Source: Pseudomonas frederiksbergensis
GTDB lineage: Bacteria > Pseudomonadota > Gammaproteobacteria > Pseudomonadales > Pseudomonadaceae
Direction of reading: 5' to 3'
NCBI RefSeq assembly: GCF_900105495.1
Contig: NZ_FNTF01000002.1
Location: forward strand, 3,137,501 to 3,201,500
DNA length: 64,000 bases
Part shown: in pieces, positions 48,970-61,290 of the stretch
How the letters are laid out: each line of letters starts with the position of its first letter
Numbering within the stretch: the stretch's first letter is position 1
The notes under the pieces: model-generated
Seen by the model: only the letters and a program-made list of their open reading frames with translations
Database searches by the model: none
What the model was told of the DNA's origin: nothing
Position numbers and translations under genes: made by a program

Positions 48970-49047
48970 ATCGCGGGCAAGCCACGCTCCCACAGGGTTG
49001 AGGTTAACCCTGTGGGAGCGGCGGTGAGGCGATCGACTTGCTCGCGA
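48970..49047. repeat. Mosaic REP element between the two helicase genes
   Basis: Core inverted arms CTCCCACAGGGTT / AACCCTGTGGGAG are flanked by ATCGCGGGCAAGC on one side and GACTTGCTCGCGA on the other. It is a REPIN with unlike outer ends and fills the convergent gap between the two helicase genes. Confidence 0.75.
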
Positions 49048-49073
49048 AAGCGACCTACCAGGCGGCGACTATC

Positions 49074-51764
49074 TCAGCGCTTTTCCAGCTTGTCCGGCAG
49101 TGGCGCAAACAACGCTTCAATATCATCACTCTGCAACTTCCAGTCCCCGGTCTGGCGTCCGTCCAGCACGCCAGCCGCCAGGTCGGATTTTTCCTTCTGC
49201 AGATGCTGAATCTTCTCTTCCACCGTGCCCCGGGCAATCATCTTGTAGACGAACACCGGTTTCTCCTGGCCAATGCGATACGCTCGGTCAGTGGCCTGGT
49301 TTTCCGTCGCCGGGTTCCACCATGGATCGTAGTGAATCACCGTGTCGGCTTCGGTCAGGTTCAGGCCGACGCCACCCGCCTTCAGGCTGATCAGAAAGAT
49401 CTGACGCTTGCCGCTCTGGAAGTCTTTGACCGGTGCGCGCCGGTCGCGGGTCTGCCCGGTCAGCAGCGCATAATCGACTCCGCGTTTTTTCAGCTCATCT
49501 TCAATCAACGACAGCATTGAAGTGAACTGCGAGAACAGCAGGATCCGCCGACCTTCATCGAACAATTCCTCAAGCATTTCCATCAGGCTGTCGAGCTTGC
49601 CCGACGTGCTGCCGCGAGTGGGTAGGGTGGCATCGTTGACCAGGCGCAAATCGCAGCAAACCTGACGCAGCTTCAGCAGCGCCTCAAGAATGATGATCTG
49701 GCTGCGCGCCACGCCCTTGCGGGTGATCTCGTCGCGGACTTTCTTGTCCATCGCCAGGCGCATGGTTTCGTACACGTCACGCTGGGCTTCGTTGAGCTCG
49801 ACCCAATGGATGATTTCGGTTTTCGGCGGCAACTCGGTTGCCACTTGCTCTTTGGTTCGACGCAGCAGGAACGGTTTTATCCGACCGTTGAGGTGCTGAA
49901 GTCGTACTTCGCTGGCGCGCTTTTCGATGGGCACGCGGTAATCGCGGTTGAAGCTTTTCACGTCACCCAGCCAGCCGGGCAGCAGGAAGTGAAACAGCGA
50001 CCACAGCTCACCCAGGTGGTTTTCCAGTGGTGTGCCGCTCAGACACAGACGCTGGCGGGCATTCAATTCGCGGGCAGCATGGGTGGCCTTGCTGTTGGGG
50101 TTCTTGATGTATTGCGCCTCGTCCAGAACCAGTACGTGCAAAGGTTGCGCGGCGAGACGTTCGACGTCCTTGGGCAGCAGCGCATAGGTGGTCAGGATCA
50201 GGTCGTAATCGGCCAGCGTGTCGAAATGCTTTTTGCGACTGGCACCGTACAGCGCCAGCACTTTGAGTTGCGGCGTGAAGTGCGCCGCCTCATCCAGCCA
50301 GTTGGGGATCAGGCTGGTGGGCATCACCACCATGCACGGCCGATCAAGGCGTCCGGCGTTCTTCTCGCTGAGAATGTGCGCCAAGGTCTGTAGGGTTTTG
50401 CCCAGCCCCATGTCGTCCGCGAGAATCCCGCCGACTTCCAGTTGTCGCAACGACTGCATCCAGCTCAAGCCTTCCAGCTGATAGGGGCGCAAGGTCGCGT
50501 TCAGGCCTTCCGGTGCAGTCGAGGTAAAGTCCTTGATGTCCCGCAGCCGCTGGGCAAAGGTGCGAATTTGCTCGCCGCCCTCCCAAAGCAGCGGCAGGTC
50601 CTCCAGCGGATTCAGGCGCGTGGCATCGGCCTTGCTCAGGCGCAGCGTCGTTTCGCCGGGTTCTTGCAGGTAGAACTCGCCGAGGGTCGCCAGTACCGGT
50701 TTCAATCGGCCGAAGGGCAGGGCGACTTGCAATGGTCCGTGCTCGGAGTTCGGGCGATTGGGGATGTTCACCAGGATCAACTCGTCGTCGCGCCGCCGTG
50801 CAAGGCGTTCCGGGTTGAGGATCTCGGTGTGAGAACGCATCAGGTTCAGCAGGATCGGCAGCAGGCTCAGCCGTTCGCCGTTGACGATGATTCCCAGCTC
50901 CAGATCGAACCAGTCACGCTCCGGCGCCTGTTCTACGGTGGCGTACCAATCGTCCACGGCGGTCAGGTCGAAGCCGAAGTCTTCGTCGATCTGCAACTCC
51001 CAACCCTGGGTGCGCAGCTTCGGCAGTTCATTGAGGGTGAAGGTCAGCCAGGCGCTGTCGTTGACCATCTCGAAAAGTTCGCCGGCGCTTTCCGGCAAGG
51101 CTTTGCTTTGCCGGGTGGCGACCTTGAAGCCAAGGATTCGTAGCTGTTCCCTGTAGGTCTGTTCGACTTCCGGGTGGCGTTTTATCCGTAGCGTTTGCGT
51201 CTCCTGGCGAATCAGGATGTCGGCGTTCTTCTGTCCGGAAACGTATTCATCCAGATAGCCGAATGACAACGCCGCGCGATGCTGAATGTAACGTTGCATC
51301 TTGCCGTTACGCGGTTCGAAGGCGCTGAACTCGATGCTCGCCAGCCACAAGCGCGGCACCGGCTGCACGTTATCCACCAGTACTTGCGGGGGCTTCGGGA
51401 TACGGTTTTCCAGTACGGCTTGAAGTTTCTCGAGTAGCTCGGCGTCTTGCGCGGCGGCGGGGTAGGCCAGGGTTTCCTGCACTTTCAGTAGCACCGCTGC
51501 GCAGTGTTTGCAGTTGTTGTGAACCGGGCAGGTGCAGGTGGCGTCGATCATCAGCAACGTGGCTTTGGCTGACTCGCGCAGGCGAATGGTCTGACGGTAA
51601 ACATTGCCGCCAGAGCCCTCGCAGACGGCAATGATGGTGGCGTCACCGGCCTCGATGATCCTGACGCGGTTCTCCAAAGCGTAGCGACGGCCACGCTCCA
51701 GGCTCTGTTCCTTGAATCGGCTGACCCAGGAAGGTGCCAGGGGTTTGCTCAGGGTCGCTGACAT
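49074..51764 (-). CDS. SWIM zinc-finger SNF2-family helicase, short paralogue
   Basis: An 896-residue protein with the same plan as the 45627 gene: SWIM finger with Cys at 77, 79 and 85 and His at 87 (CTCP, NCKHC), then SNF2 ATPase with Walker A DDMGLGKT near residue 450, DEAQ, LLFSQFTSML and DRAYRIGQ. The two proteins agree closely through the helicase half and in the SWIM region. The ATG at 51764 is 10 bp after csiV, so the gene is probably the third cistron of mfd-csiV-helicase. That link to transcription-coupled repair is contextual only. Confidence 0.9.
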   Translation of the reverse strand: MSATLSKPLAPSWVSRFKEQSLERGRRYALENRVRIIEAGDATIIAVCEGSGGNVYRQTIRLRESAKATLLMIDATCTCPVHNNCKHCAAVLLKVQETLAYPAAAQDAELLEKLQAVLENRIPKPPQVLVDNVQPVPRLWLASIEFSAFEPRNGKMQRYIQHRAALSFGYLDEYVSGQKNADILIRQETQTLRIKRHPEVEQTYREQLRILGFKVATRQSKALPESAGELFEMVNDSAWLTFTLNELPKLRTQGWELQIDEDFGFDLTAVDDWYATVEQAPERDWFDLELGIIVNGERLSLLPILLNLMRSHTEILNPERLARRRDDELILVNIPNRPNSEHGPLQVALPFGRLKPVLATLGEFYLQEPGETTLRLSKADATRLNPLEDLPLLWEGGEQIRTFAQRLRDIKDFTSTAPEGLNATLRPYQLEGLSWMQSLRQLEVGGILADDMGLGKTLQTLAHILSEKNAGRLDRPCMVVMPTSLIPNWLDEAAHFTPQLKVLALYGASRKKHFDTLADYDLILTTYALLPKDVERLAAQPLHVLVLDEAQYIKNPNSKATHAARELNARQRLCLSGTPLENHLGELWSLFHFLLPGWLGDVKSFNRDYRVPIEKRASEVRLQHLNGRIKPFLLRRTKEQVATELPPKTEIIHWVELNEAQRDVYETMRLAMDKKVRDEITRKGVARSQIIILEALLKLRQVCCDLRLVNDATLPTRGSTSGKLDSLMEMLEELFDEGRRILLFSQFTSMLSLIEDELKKRGVDYALLTGQTRDRRAPVKDFQSGKRQIFLISLKAGGVGLNLTEADTVIHYDPWWNPATENQATDRAYRIGQEKPVFVYKMIARGTVEEKIQHLQKEKSDLAAGVLDGRQTGDWKLQSDDIEALFAPLPDKLEKR

Positions 51765-51774
51765 AAGGACTCAA

Positions 51775-52353
51775 TCAGTCCGGAATTTCTTCGGGGACTG
51801 GCCGAGGCGCAGGGGAGGTGAGCGAGGTGATCTTGATCAACAGGCCCAAGTGGCCATTGTCGAGGAAGTTCAACTGGCCGTTCTTGGTGTGGCTTTCCTG
51901 TTTCATGCGTTCGCTGGCGGTGACCATGCCGTTGGCGTCGATCTGGTTAACCCAGAAGTCGGCGTCGACGTCGGTGAAACGCCCCAGTTTCATGCTCAGC
52001 GTGCCCTCGATCGGGTACTGGCCGAACTGTTCCTTGCCCTCGCTGATCGCAACTTTGCTGGCCTCTTCGCCAAGGTTCTGTTGCCAGGCCTTGTGCAGCA
52101 ACACCGTGTATTCATTGCTGGCGGTGAGTTTTTCCACTTCGGCATTGAGGCTTGGTGTGCGCAGGCTGTCGGGGCTGATGGGCTGAGCTCCAGCCGCCCA
52201 GTCTTCCGGCGCGGCGCGGCTGACGATAGCGGGCACGGCGTTTTGGCGGACCAGAATCATTTCAATCTGATACAAGTCATCGGCAAATGCCGTAGGGCTG
52301 ACCAGCGCTGTTAATAACATGGTCAACGAGGTCAGTGAGCGGAACAGGCGCAT
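51775..52353 (-). CDS. csiV: CsiV-family periplasmic protein
   Basis: A 192-residue exported protein with a signal peptide (MRLFRSLTSLTMLLTALVSP, cleaved near AFA-DD) followed by LYQIEMILVRQNAVP, typical of the CsiV peptidoglycan-binding family. CsiV in Vibrio activates a lytic transglycosylase or cell-shape pathway with D-amino acids. The start at 52353 is 10 bp after mfd, and the stop is 10 bp before the helicase gene. Function here is by family only. Confidence 0.82.
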   Translation of the reverse strand: MRLFRSLTSLTMLLTALVSPTAFADDLYQIEMILVRQNAVPAIVSRAAPEDWAAGAQPISPDSLRTPSLNAEVEKLTASNEYTVLLHKAWQQNLGEEASKVAISEGKEQFGQYPIEGTLSMKLGRFTDVDADFWVNQIDANGMVTASERMKQESHTKNGQLNFLDNGHLGLLIKITSLTSPAPRPVPEEIPD

Positions 52354-52363
52354 GCGGCGTCCT

Positions 52364-55813
<3,450 letters not shown>

Positions 55814-56190
55814 GGAAGGTTGAGCTCCAAGCGTTGCGACAAAGTCGGTAATTGTAGCGGTCCCGGGTGCCGCCTGTCAGTTGCAGATGTGTCTATTACG
55901 CAGGTTGGGCGAAATGTAGTGGTAAAGACAAAATCGGCCCGTTTTTTAGTAAAAAAGACCGAATATGTAGTGGCAAAACGATTGGGTGTTACGGAGGGTT
56001 ACAGACAAGACAGCGATGTCTCCGAAAAAATGACTGCGTTGCAGGCCCCGGTTTTATTGGGCTTGAGCCGTGCGTCATTTTTTTGAAGTTGATTTTGTTA
56101 CTGGTCGCGCGACAAGCGCGCATTGCTACGGGAGGCACTCGGCGGCATAATGTAGCCCCTTTTTTCTGCCCCTACATGTGGAAGGTTCCC
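55814..56190. other. Divergent regulatory region between mfd and the GAPDH gene
   Basis: No gene is seen in this 377-bp stretch. It is AT-rich from 55900 to 56100. It contains a direct repeat ATGTAGTGGYAAA at 55914-55926 and 55965-55977, with a TTTTTT-AGT-AAAAAA palindrome between the copies (about 55942-55956). The repeats partly resemble HexR-type operators. Confidence 0.6.
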
Positions 56191-57639
56191 GTGACTCAGA
56201 AGCCCGACCAGTGTCTTGGTGAATGGATCGACCGTGAAGCACTCGCAGAAGCGATGATTCCGCTTATCGGTCAGCTCTACCGCAATAACAACGTGGTGAG
56301 CTCGATCTATGGCCGCAGTCTGATCAACCAGTCTGTCATCGCGATTCTCAAAGCTCACCGCTTTGCTCGCCATCGCCAGTCCGATGACAGCGAATTGTCC
56401 GTCCACGAAACATTCCCGCTGCTCAAGGCAATGAGCGAGCTCAAGCTCGGCGCTGCCTCGGTAGACCTGGGCAAGCTTGCAGTCAAATTCAAGGCTGAAG
56501 GCAATGGCCGCACTGCCGAGCAGTTCGTCCGTGAAGAACTGGCTGACGTCGTTGGTCAGCAAAATGTTTCCGCGCGCAAAGGCACCGACGTTGTTCTGTA
56601 CGGCTTCGGTCGTATCGGCCGTCTGCTGGCGCGCATCCTGATCGAGAAAACCGGTGGTGGCGACGGCCTGCGTCTGCGCGCCATCGTTGTCCGCAAGGGC
56701 GCCGAAAACGATCTGATCAAACGCGCCAGCCTGCTGCGCCGCGATTCGGTACACGGTTCGTTCAATGGCACCATCACCATTGATGAAGCCAACAACACCA
56801 TCACCGCCAACGGCAACCTGATCCAGGTTATCTACGCGAAAAACCCGACTGAAGTGGACTACACCCAGTACGGCATCAAAGACGCGCTGCTGGTGGACAA
56901 CACTGGTGTATGGCGTGACGCCGACGGTCTGGGCCAGCACCTGGCATGCCCGGGTATCGATCGCGTTGTTCTGACCGCGCCTGGCAAAGGCAAGCTGAAG
57001 AACATCGTTCACGGCATCAACCACGGTGAAATCACCGCTGATGACAAGATCGTTTCCGCGGCTTCCTGCACCACCAACGCCATCGTGCCGGTGCTCAAGG
57101 CTGTCAACGACAAGTTCGGCATCATCAATGGTCACGTTGAAACGGTTCACTCGTACACCAACGACCAGAACCTGATCGACAACTTCCACAAAGGCGATCG
57201 TCGTGGCCGTAGCGCCGCGTTGAACATGGTAATCACCGAGACCGGTGCTGCCACCGCTGCTGCCAAGGCACTGCCTGAGCTGGCCGGCAAGCTGACCGGT
57301 AACGCGATCCGCGTTCCGACGCCTAACGTGTCGATGGCCATTCTCAACCTGAACCTTGAGAAAGCCGCCACTCGTGAAGAAATGAACGAGTACCTGCGCT
57401 ACATGGCGCTGCACTCCGACCTGCATAAGCAAATCGACTACGTCAATTCGCAGGAAGTGGTTTCCACCGACTTCGTTGGCTCGCGCCACGCAGGCGTAGT
57501 GGACGCTGAAGCAACCATCAGCCAAGACAACCGCGTTGTTCTGTACGTTTGGTACGACAACGAATTCGGTTACAGCTGCCAGGTGGTTCGCGTGATGGAA
57601 GACATGGCCGGTGTAAACCCGCCTGCATTCCCGCGCTAA
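56191..57639 (+). CDS. gap: Glyceraldehyde-3-phosphate dehydrogenase, long form
   Basis: A 482-residue GAPDH with about 125 extra N-terminal residues (VTQKPDQCLGEWIDREALAE onward) before the NAD motif VLYGFGRIGRLLARIL. The catalytic Cys is in SAASCTTNAIVP and the C-terminus has WYDNEFGYSCQVVRVM. I chose the GTG at 56191 because GGAAGG lies 5 bp upstream; the ATG at 56176 lacks a site. This long type occurs in Pseudomonas as a second GAPDH, probably gluconeogenic. A strong terminator follows. Confidence 0.93.
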   Translation: MTQKPDQCLGEWIDREALAEAMIPLIGQLYRNNNVVSSIYGRSLINQSVIAILKAHRFARHRQSDDSELSVHETFPLLKAMSELKLGAASVDLGKLAVKFKAEGNGRTAEQFVREELADVVGQQNVSARKGTDVVLYGFGRIGRLLARILIEKTGGGDGLRLRAIVVRKGAENDLIKRASLLRRDSVHGSFNGTITIDEANNTITANGNLIQVIYAKNPTEVDYTQYGIKDALLVDNTGVWRDADGLGQHLACPGIDRVVLTAPGKGKLKNIVHGINHGEITADDKIVSAASCTTNAIVPVLKAVNDKFGIINGHVETVHSYTNDQNLIDNFHKGDRRGRSAALNMVITETGAATAAAKALPELAGKLTGNAIRVPTPNVSMAILNLNLEKAATREEMNEYLRYMALHSDLHKQIDYVNSQEVVSTDFVGSRHAGVVDAEATISQDNRVVLYVWYDNEFGYSCQVVRVMEDMAGVNPPAFPR

Positions 57640-57655
57640 GCATTAGCTGCACATG

Positions 57656-57687
57656 AAAACGCCCCGACTTTGGTCGGGGCGTTTTTG
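57656..57687 (+). terminator. Rho-independent terminator of the GAPDH gene
   Basis: Stem AAAACGCCCCGA / TCGGGGCGTTTT with a 5-base loop and a T run. Confidence 0.92.
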
Positions 57688-57697
57688 TTTGTGCGGT

Positions 57698-57725
57698 GAT
57701 CGCTCCCGCGCGCGTGGGAACGATC
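57698..57725. repeat. Degenerate solo unit of the GATCGTTCCCACGC family
   Basis: GATCGCTCCCGCG and CGTGGGAACGATC form an imperfect 28-bp palindrome related to 15872-15902. A partial REP half (CTCCCACAGG) follows at about 57792. Confidence 0.6.
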
Positions 57726-57892
57726 TTGTCGACGAGAGTGATCGATCAGGCGCCGCCAACCACAGCGGCCTACGCTGTCCGCAACTCAGCTCCCACAGGT
57801 TTTGCGTTTGACTGGCAGGCGCTGGCAGACCTCGCTCTCGTGCGCTCTGAAGCCCATAATGGCGGGCGCGGTTTTGAGGGGGGGATGAAGAT

Positions 57893-58909
57893 TTGTTAAC
57901 TGGACGGTGGACTGGGGTTGTGATGCTGGCCGGTGTTTTGTCCGGTTGTGGCAACGGCGACAGCCTGGAACGCTTCGACGGCCCGACCATGGGCAGTCGT
58001 TATTCCATTCAATACGTAAGGCATTCCTCCACGCCCGGGCTGAAAGCGGTGCAGGCTGAAGTAGAAAATATCCTCGCTGAAGTGGATCGACAATTCTCGA
58101 CCTATCGCAGCGACTCGGTTATCGAACGCTTCAACGCACTGCCGGCCGGCCGCTGTCAGGTCATGCCTGGCCCGGTGCTCGAATTGATCCGTGTGGGCGA
58201 GCAACTGTCTTCGCAAAGCGAAGGCTCCTACGACCTGACCGTGGAACCGCTGCTCAATCTCTGGGGATTTGGCCCGCAGGGCCGTGAGGAAAAAATCCCG
58301 ACTGCCGAAGTGCTCGCCGAAGTCAGGCAGCGCGTCGGTCACGCACACCTGCGCATCGACGGCGATCAGCTGTGCAAGGACGCCGCGGTAGAGGTCGACT
58401 TCAACAGCATCGCCGCCGGTTACGCGGTCGATGCAATTGCCGCAAAACTCGAAGCAATGGGCATCCACAACTACCTCGCCGAAGCCACGGGTGAGCTCAA
58501 GGCGGCGGGCAAAAAACTCGACGGATCGCCGTGGCGCGTCGCCCTGGAAGAACCCCGCGACGACCAGCGAGTGGCCGAGCGCATCATCGCCGTAGACGGC
58601 TACGGCGTTTCCACTTCCGGCGATTACCGCAACTATTTCGAGCGGGACGGTCGGCGTTATTCCCACACCTTCGATGCCCGCACCGGGGCGCCGGTCCTAC
58701 ACACCCTGGCGTCAGTCACGGTGATTCATCCTTCAGCGTTGATGGCCGATGGCTTATCGACGCTGTTGCTGATTCTGGGGCCCGAAAGGGGTTGGGACTA
58801 TGCCGAAACGCATGACATCGGTGCATTCTTTGTGATTCGTGCCGATACAGGATTCGTCACACGAACCACGCAGGCTTTTGAACGCCTGAGTGGCGCAAAA
58901 GCCGAGTGA
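57893..58909 (+). CDS. apbE: FAD:protein FMN transferase ApbE
   Basis: A 338-residue lipoprotein that covalently attaches FMN to Thr residues of partner proteins such as NqrB/NqrC or RnfG. A lipobox LSGC lies near residue 19. Family motifs are GPTMGSRYSIQY, DLTVEPLLNLWGFGP, and DFNSIAAGYAVD with the Mg/FAD site. The best-placed start is a TTG at 57893, 9 bp after GAGGGGGG; an ATG at 57923 would cut into the signal peptide. No Nqr genes lie beside it. The partner must be elsewhere. Confidence 0.9.
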   Translation: MLTGRWTGVVMLAGVLSGCGNGDSLERFDGPTMGSRYSIQYVRHSSTPGLKAVQAEVENILAEVDRQFSTYRSDSVIERFNALPAGRCQVMPGPVLELIRVGEQLSSQSEGSYDLTVEPLLNLWGFGPQGREEKIPTAEVLAEVRQRVGHAHLRIDGDQLCKDAAVEVDFNSIAAGYAVDAIAAKLEAMGIHNYLAEATGELKAAGKKLDGSPWRVALEEPRDDQRVAERIIAVDGYGVSTSGDYRNYFERDGRRYSHTFDARTGAPVLHTLASVTVIHPSALMADGLSTLLLILGPERGWDYAETHDIGAFFVIRADTGFVTRTTQAFERLSGAKAE

Positions 58910-59116
58910 TCACGGCGATTCAAGCAGTAAAGACTGGCGGTGTAGTGCAGGCAAAACTAGCCTACGACGCGACCAAGGGTTAATGTGCGCGGCGTTGACG
59001 CTTATATAGACTGTGTCCGGGTTCTGCACTGGCCCCAAATTGTTCCTTCACGCCGCAGATCGGCGTGATTTAGCCGCAGGTGCCGAGGGCGCCGCGGCCT
59101 GTTCTGAGGAGTATGC

Positions 59117-60511
59117 ATGGCTGTCTACAACTACGACGTGGTGGTGCTGGGTTCCGGCCCGGCGGGAGAAGGCGCGGCAATGAACGCCGCCAAAGCAGGG
59201 CGCAAAGTGGCGATGGTCGATAGCCGTCGCCAGGTCGGCGGCAACTGCACCCACCTGGGCACCATCCCGTCCAAGGCACTGCGTCACTCGGTCCGGCAGA
59301 TCATGCAGTTCAACACCAACCCGATGTTCCGGGCCATTGGTGAGCCACGCTGGTTCTCGTTCCCGGACGTGTTGAAAAGCGCTGAAAAAGTCATCTCCAA
59401 ACAAGTCGCCTCGCGCACCGGCTACTACGCCCGTAACCGTGTCGACGTGTTCTTCGGCACCGGCAGCTTCGCCGACGAGCAAACCATCGAAGTGGTCTGC
59501 GCCAACGGCGTGGTCGAAAAACTGGTGGCCAAGCACATCATCATCGCCACCGGCTCGCGCCCTTATCGTCCGGCGGACATCGATTTCCACCACCCGCGTA
59601 TCTACGATAGCGACACCATCCTCAGCCTCGGCCACACCCCGCGCAAACTCATTGTTTATGGCGCTGGCGTGATCGGTTGCGAGTACGCGTCGATCTTCAG
59701 CGGTCTGGGTGTATTGGTTGAACTGGTGGACAACCGCGGTCAGTTGCTGAGCTTCCTCGACTCGGAAATTTCCCAGGCCCTGAGCTATCACTTCAGCAAC
59801 AACAACATCACGGTTCGCCACAACGAAGACTACGACCGCGTCGAAGGCGTGGACAACGGCGTGATCCTGCACCTCAAGTCCGGCAAGAAAATCAAGGCCG
59901 ACGCCTTGCTCTGGTGCAACGGCCGTACCGGCAACACTGATCAGTTGGGTCTGGAAAACATCGGCGTGAAGGTCAACAGCCGTGGCCAGATCGAAGTGGA
60001 CGAGGCCTACCGTACCTGCAAGCCGAACATCTACGGCGCCGGTGACGTGATTGGTTGGCCGAGCCTGGCCAGTGCTGCTCACGACCAGGGTCGTTCGGCC
60101 GCTGGCAGCATCGTTGATAATCAAAGCTGGCGCTTCGTCAACGACGTGCCGACCGGCATCTACACCATTCCGGAGATCAGCTCGATCGGCAAGAACGAGC
60201 AGGAGCTGACTCAGGCCAAGGTGCCGTATGAAGTGGGCAAGGCGTTCTTCAAGGGCATGGCGCGTGCGCAGATTGCCGGCGAACCGCAAGGCATGCTGAA
60301 GATCCTGTTCCACCGCGATACCCTGGAAGTGCTGGGCGTTCACTGCTTCGGTTATCAGGCGTCGGAGATCGTTCACATCGGTCAGGCGATCATGAACCAG
60401 CCGGGCGAACAGAACACGCTGAAGTACTTCGTCAACACGACGTTCAACTACCCGACCATGGCCGAAGCCTATCGGGTAGCGGCGTACGATGGCCTCAACC
60501 GGCTTTTTTGA
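59117..60511 (+). CDS. sthA: Soluble pyridine nucleotide transhydrogenase SthA
   Basis: A 464-residue flavoprotein of the lipoamide dehydrogenase family that moves reducing power between NADPH and NAD+. The FAD motif [17 protein letters not shown] is near residue 12, and the second Rossmann motif [13 protein letters not shown] near 180. The usual redox disulfide is replaced by [11 protein letters not shown], with one Cys, which is normal for SthA. The ATG at 59117 follows TGAGGAG. Confidence 0.95.
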   Translation: MAVYNYDVVVLGSGPAGEGAAMNAAKAGRKVAMVDSRRQVGGNCTHLGTIPSKALRHSVRQIMQFNTNPMFRAIGEPRWFSFPDVLKSAEKVISKQVASRTGYYARNRVDVFFGTGSFADEQTIEVVCANGVVEKLVAKHIIIATGSRPYRPADIDFHHPRIYDSDTILSLGHTPRKLIVYGAGVIGCEYASIFSGLGVLVELVDNRGQLLSFLDSEISQALSYHFSNNNITVRHNEDYDRVEGVDNGVILHLKSGKKIKADALLWCNGRTGNTDQLGLENIGVKVNSRGQIEVDEAYRTCKPNIYGAGDVIGWPSLASAAHDQGRSAAGSIVDNQSWRFVNDVPTGIYTIPEISSIGKNEQELTQAKVPYEVGKAFFKGMARAQIAGEPQGMLKILFHRDTLEVLGVHCFGYQASEIVHIGQAIMNQPGEQNTLKYFVNTTFNYPTMAEAYRVAAYDGLNRLF

Positions 60512-60515
60512 GCGG

Positions 60516-60545
60516 CTCCGGCCGGTGGCCTGAGCCGGCCGGGGA
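60516..60545. terminator. GC hairpin between sthA and glpQ
   Basis: CCGGCCGG repeats at 60518-60525 and 60535-60542 form a strong stem between two convergent genes. No T run is present. Confidence 0.45.
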
Positions 60546-60553
60546 GACCGATT

Positions 60554-61276
60554 TCAGCAATTCTCGAGCGTGGCGATGGCCAAACCGGGAAAGTCTGTAA
60601 TCAGGCTGTCAACGCCGAAGTCGGCGAGTCTGCGCATTAGCGCGGGCTCGTTGACTGTCCATACCGACACATGCAGCCCTTGGCGCTGCGCCTTCTGCAG
60701 GCGTTCCGGCGTACACAGGGTCCAGTTCAGCGCCAGAATCTCGCAGCCATAGCTTTGCGCGACCTTCAACGGATCGAGCCAGGCGTACTCGGCCACCAAT
60801 CCGCGGGACACATCCGGCACCAGGTCCAGCGCAGCTTTCAATACTTCCCGCGAACTCGAGGTGATCGTGACCTTGTCGAGCAAGCCGAAACGCTGAGCCA
60901 TTTCGCGAATCGCCAGTACGGTAGTCGCGGCGCGGGTGCGTGACGCGCTTTTGACCTCCAGTTGCCAGTGCTCGAAGTCGCATTTCTCGAACAGTTCTTC
61001 CAGTGTTGGAATCGGGCACGGTTTGATCCAGCCCGGGCCACCCTTGCGCGCATCGTAGGTCACCAACTCGGCCGCCGTGTGCTCGACGACTTTGCCGCGA
61101 CGGTCGGTGGTGCGCTTGAGTGTCGGGTCATGGATGACCATCAACTCGCCGTCCATGGACAGGTGCAGGTCCAGTTCGCAACGGCGCACGCCGTGCTTGA
61201 GGCATTGCTGAAAACTGGTCAGCGTATTTTCCGGTGCTTCGCCCTTGGCGCCGCGATGGCCGTAGATGAGGGTCAC
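60554..61276 (-). CDS. glpQ: Glycerophosphodiester phosphodiesterase
   Basis: A 240-residue GDPD TIM-barrel enzyme that hydrolyses deacylated phospholipids to glycerol-3-phosphate and alcohol. Catalytic His and acidic residues are in YGHRGAKGEAPENTLTSF, CELDLHLSMDGELMVIHDPTLKRTT. No signal peptide is seen, so it is cytoplasmic like UgpQ. It lies 14 bp after the PilZ gene and may be co-transcribed. Confidence 0.88.
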   Translation of the reverse strand: MTLIYGHRGAKGEAPENTLTSFQQCLKHGVRRCELDLHLSMDGELMVIHDPTLKRTTDRRGKVVEHTAAELVTYDARKGGPGWIKPCPIPTLEELFEKCDFEHWQLEVKSASRTRAATTVLAIREMAQRFGLLDKVTITSSSREVLKAALDLVPDVSRGLVAEYAWLDPLKVAQSYGCEILALNWTLCTPERLQKAQRQGLHVSVWTVNEPALMRRLADFGVDSLITDFPGLAIATLENC

Positions 61277-61290
61277 GGTTCTTCCTTAAA

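Noticed and set aside
45627..51764. Helicase pair as a DISARM-like or other named phage defence system
   Set aside because: No methyltransferase, DUF1998 or phospholipase D companion gene is present, and the neighbours are housekeeping genes (nagZ, csiV, mfd).
57885..57899. ATG at 57885 as the apbE start
   Set aside because: It is in another frame and stops after four codons; the TTG at 57893 is in frame with the lipoprotein signal.
59240..59280. SthA lacking the two-Cys redox motif, as a broken reductase
   Set aside because: The [10 protein letters not shown] form with one Cys is the normal state in soluble transhydrogenases.
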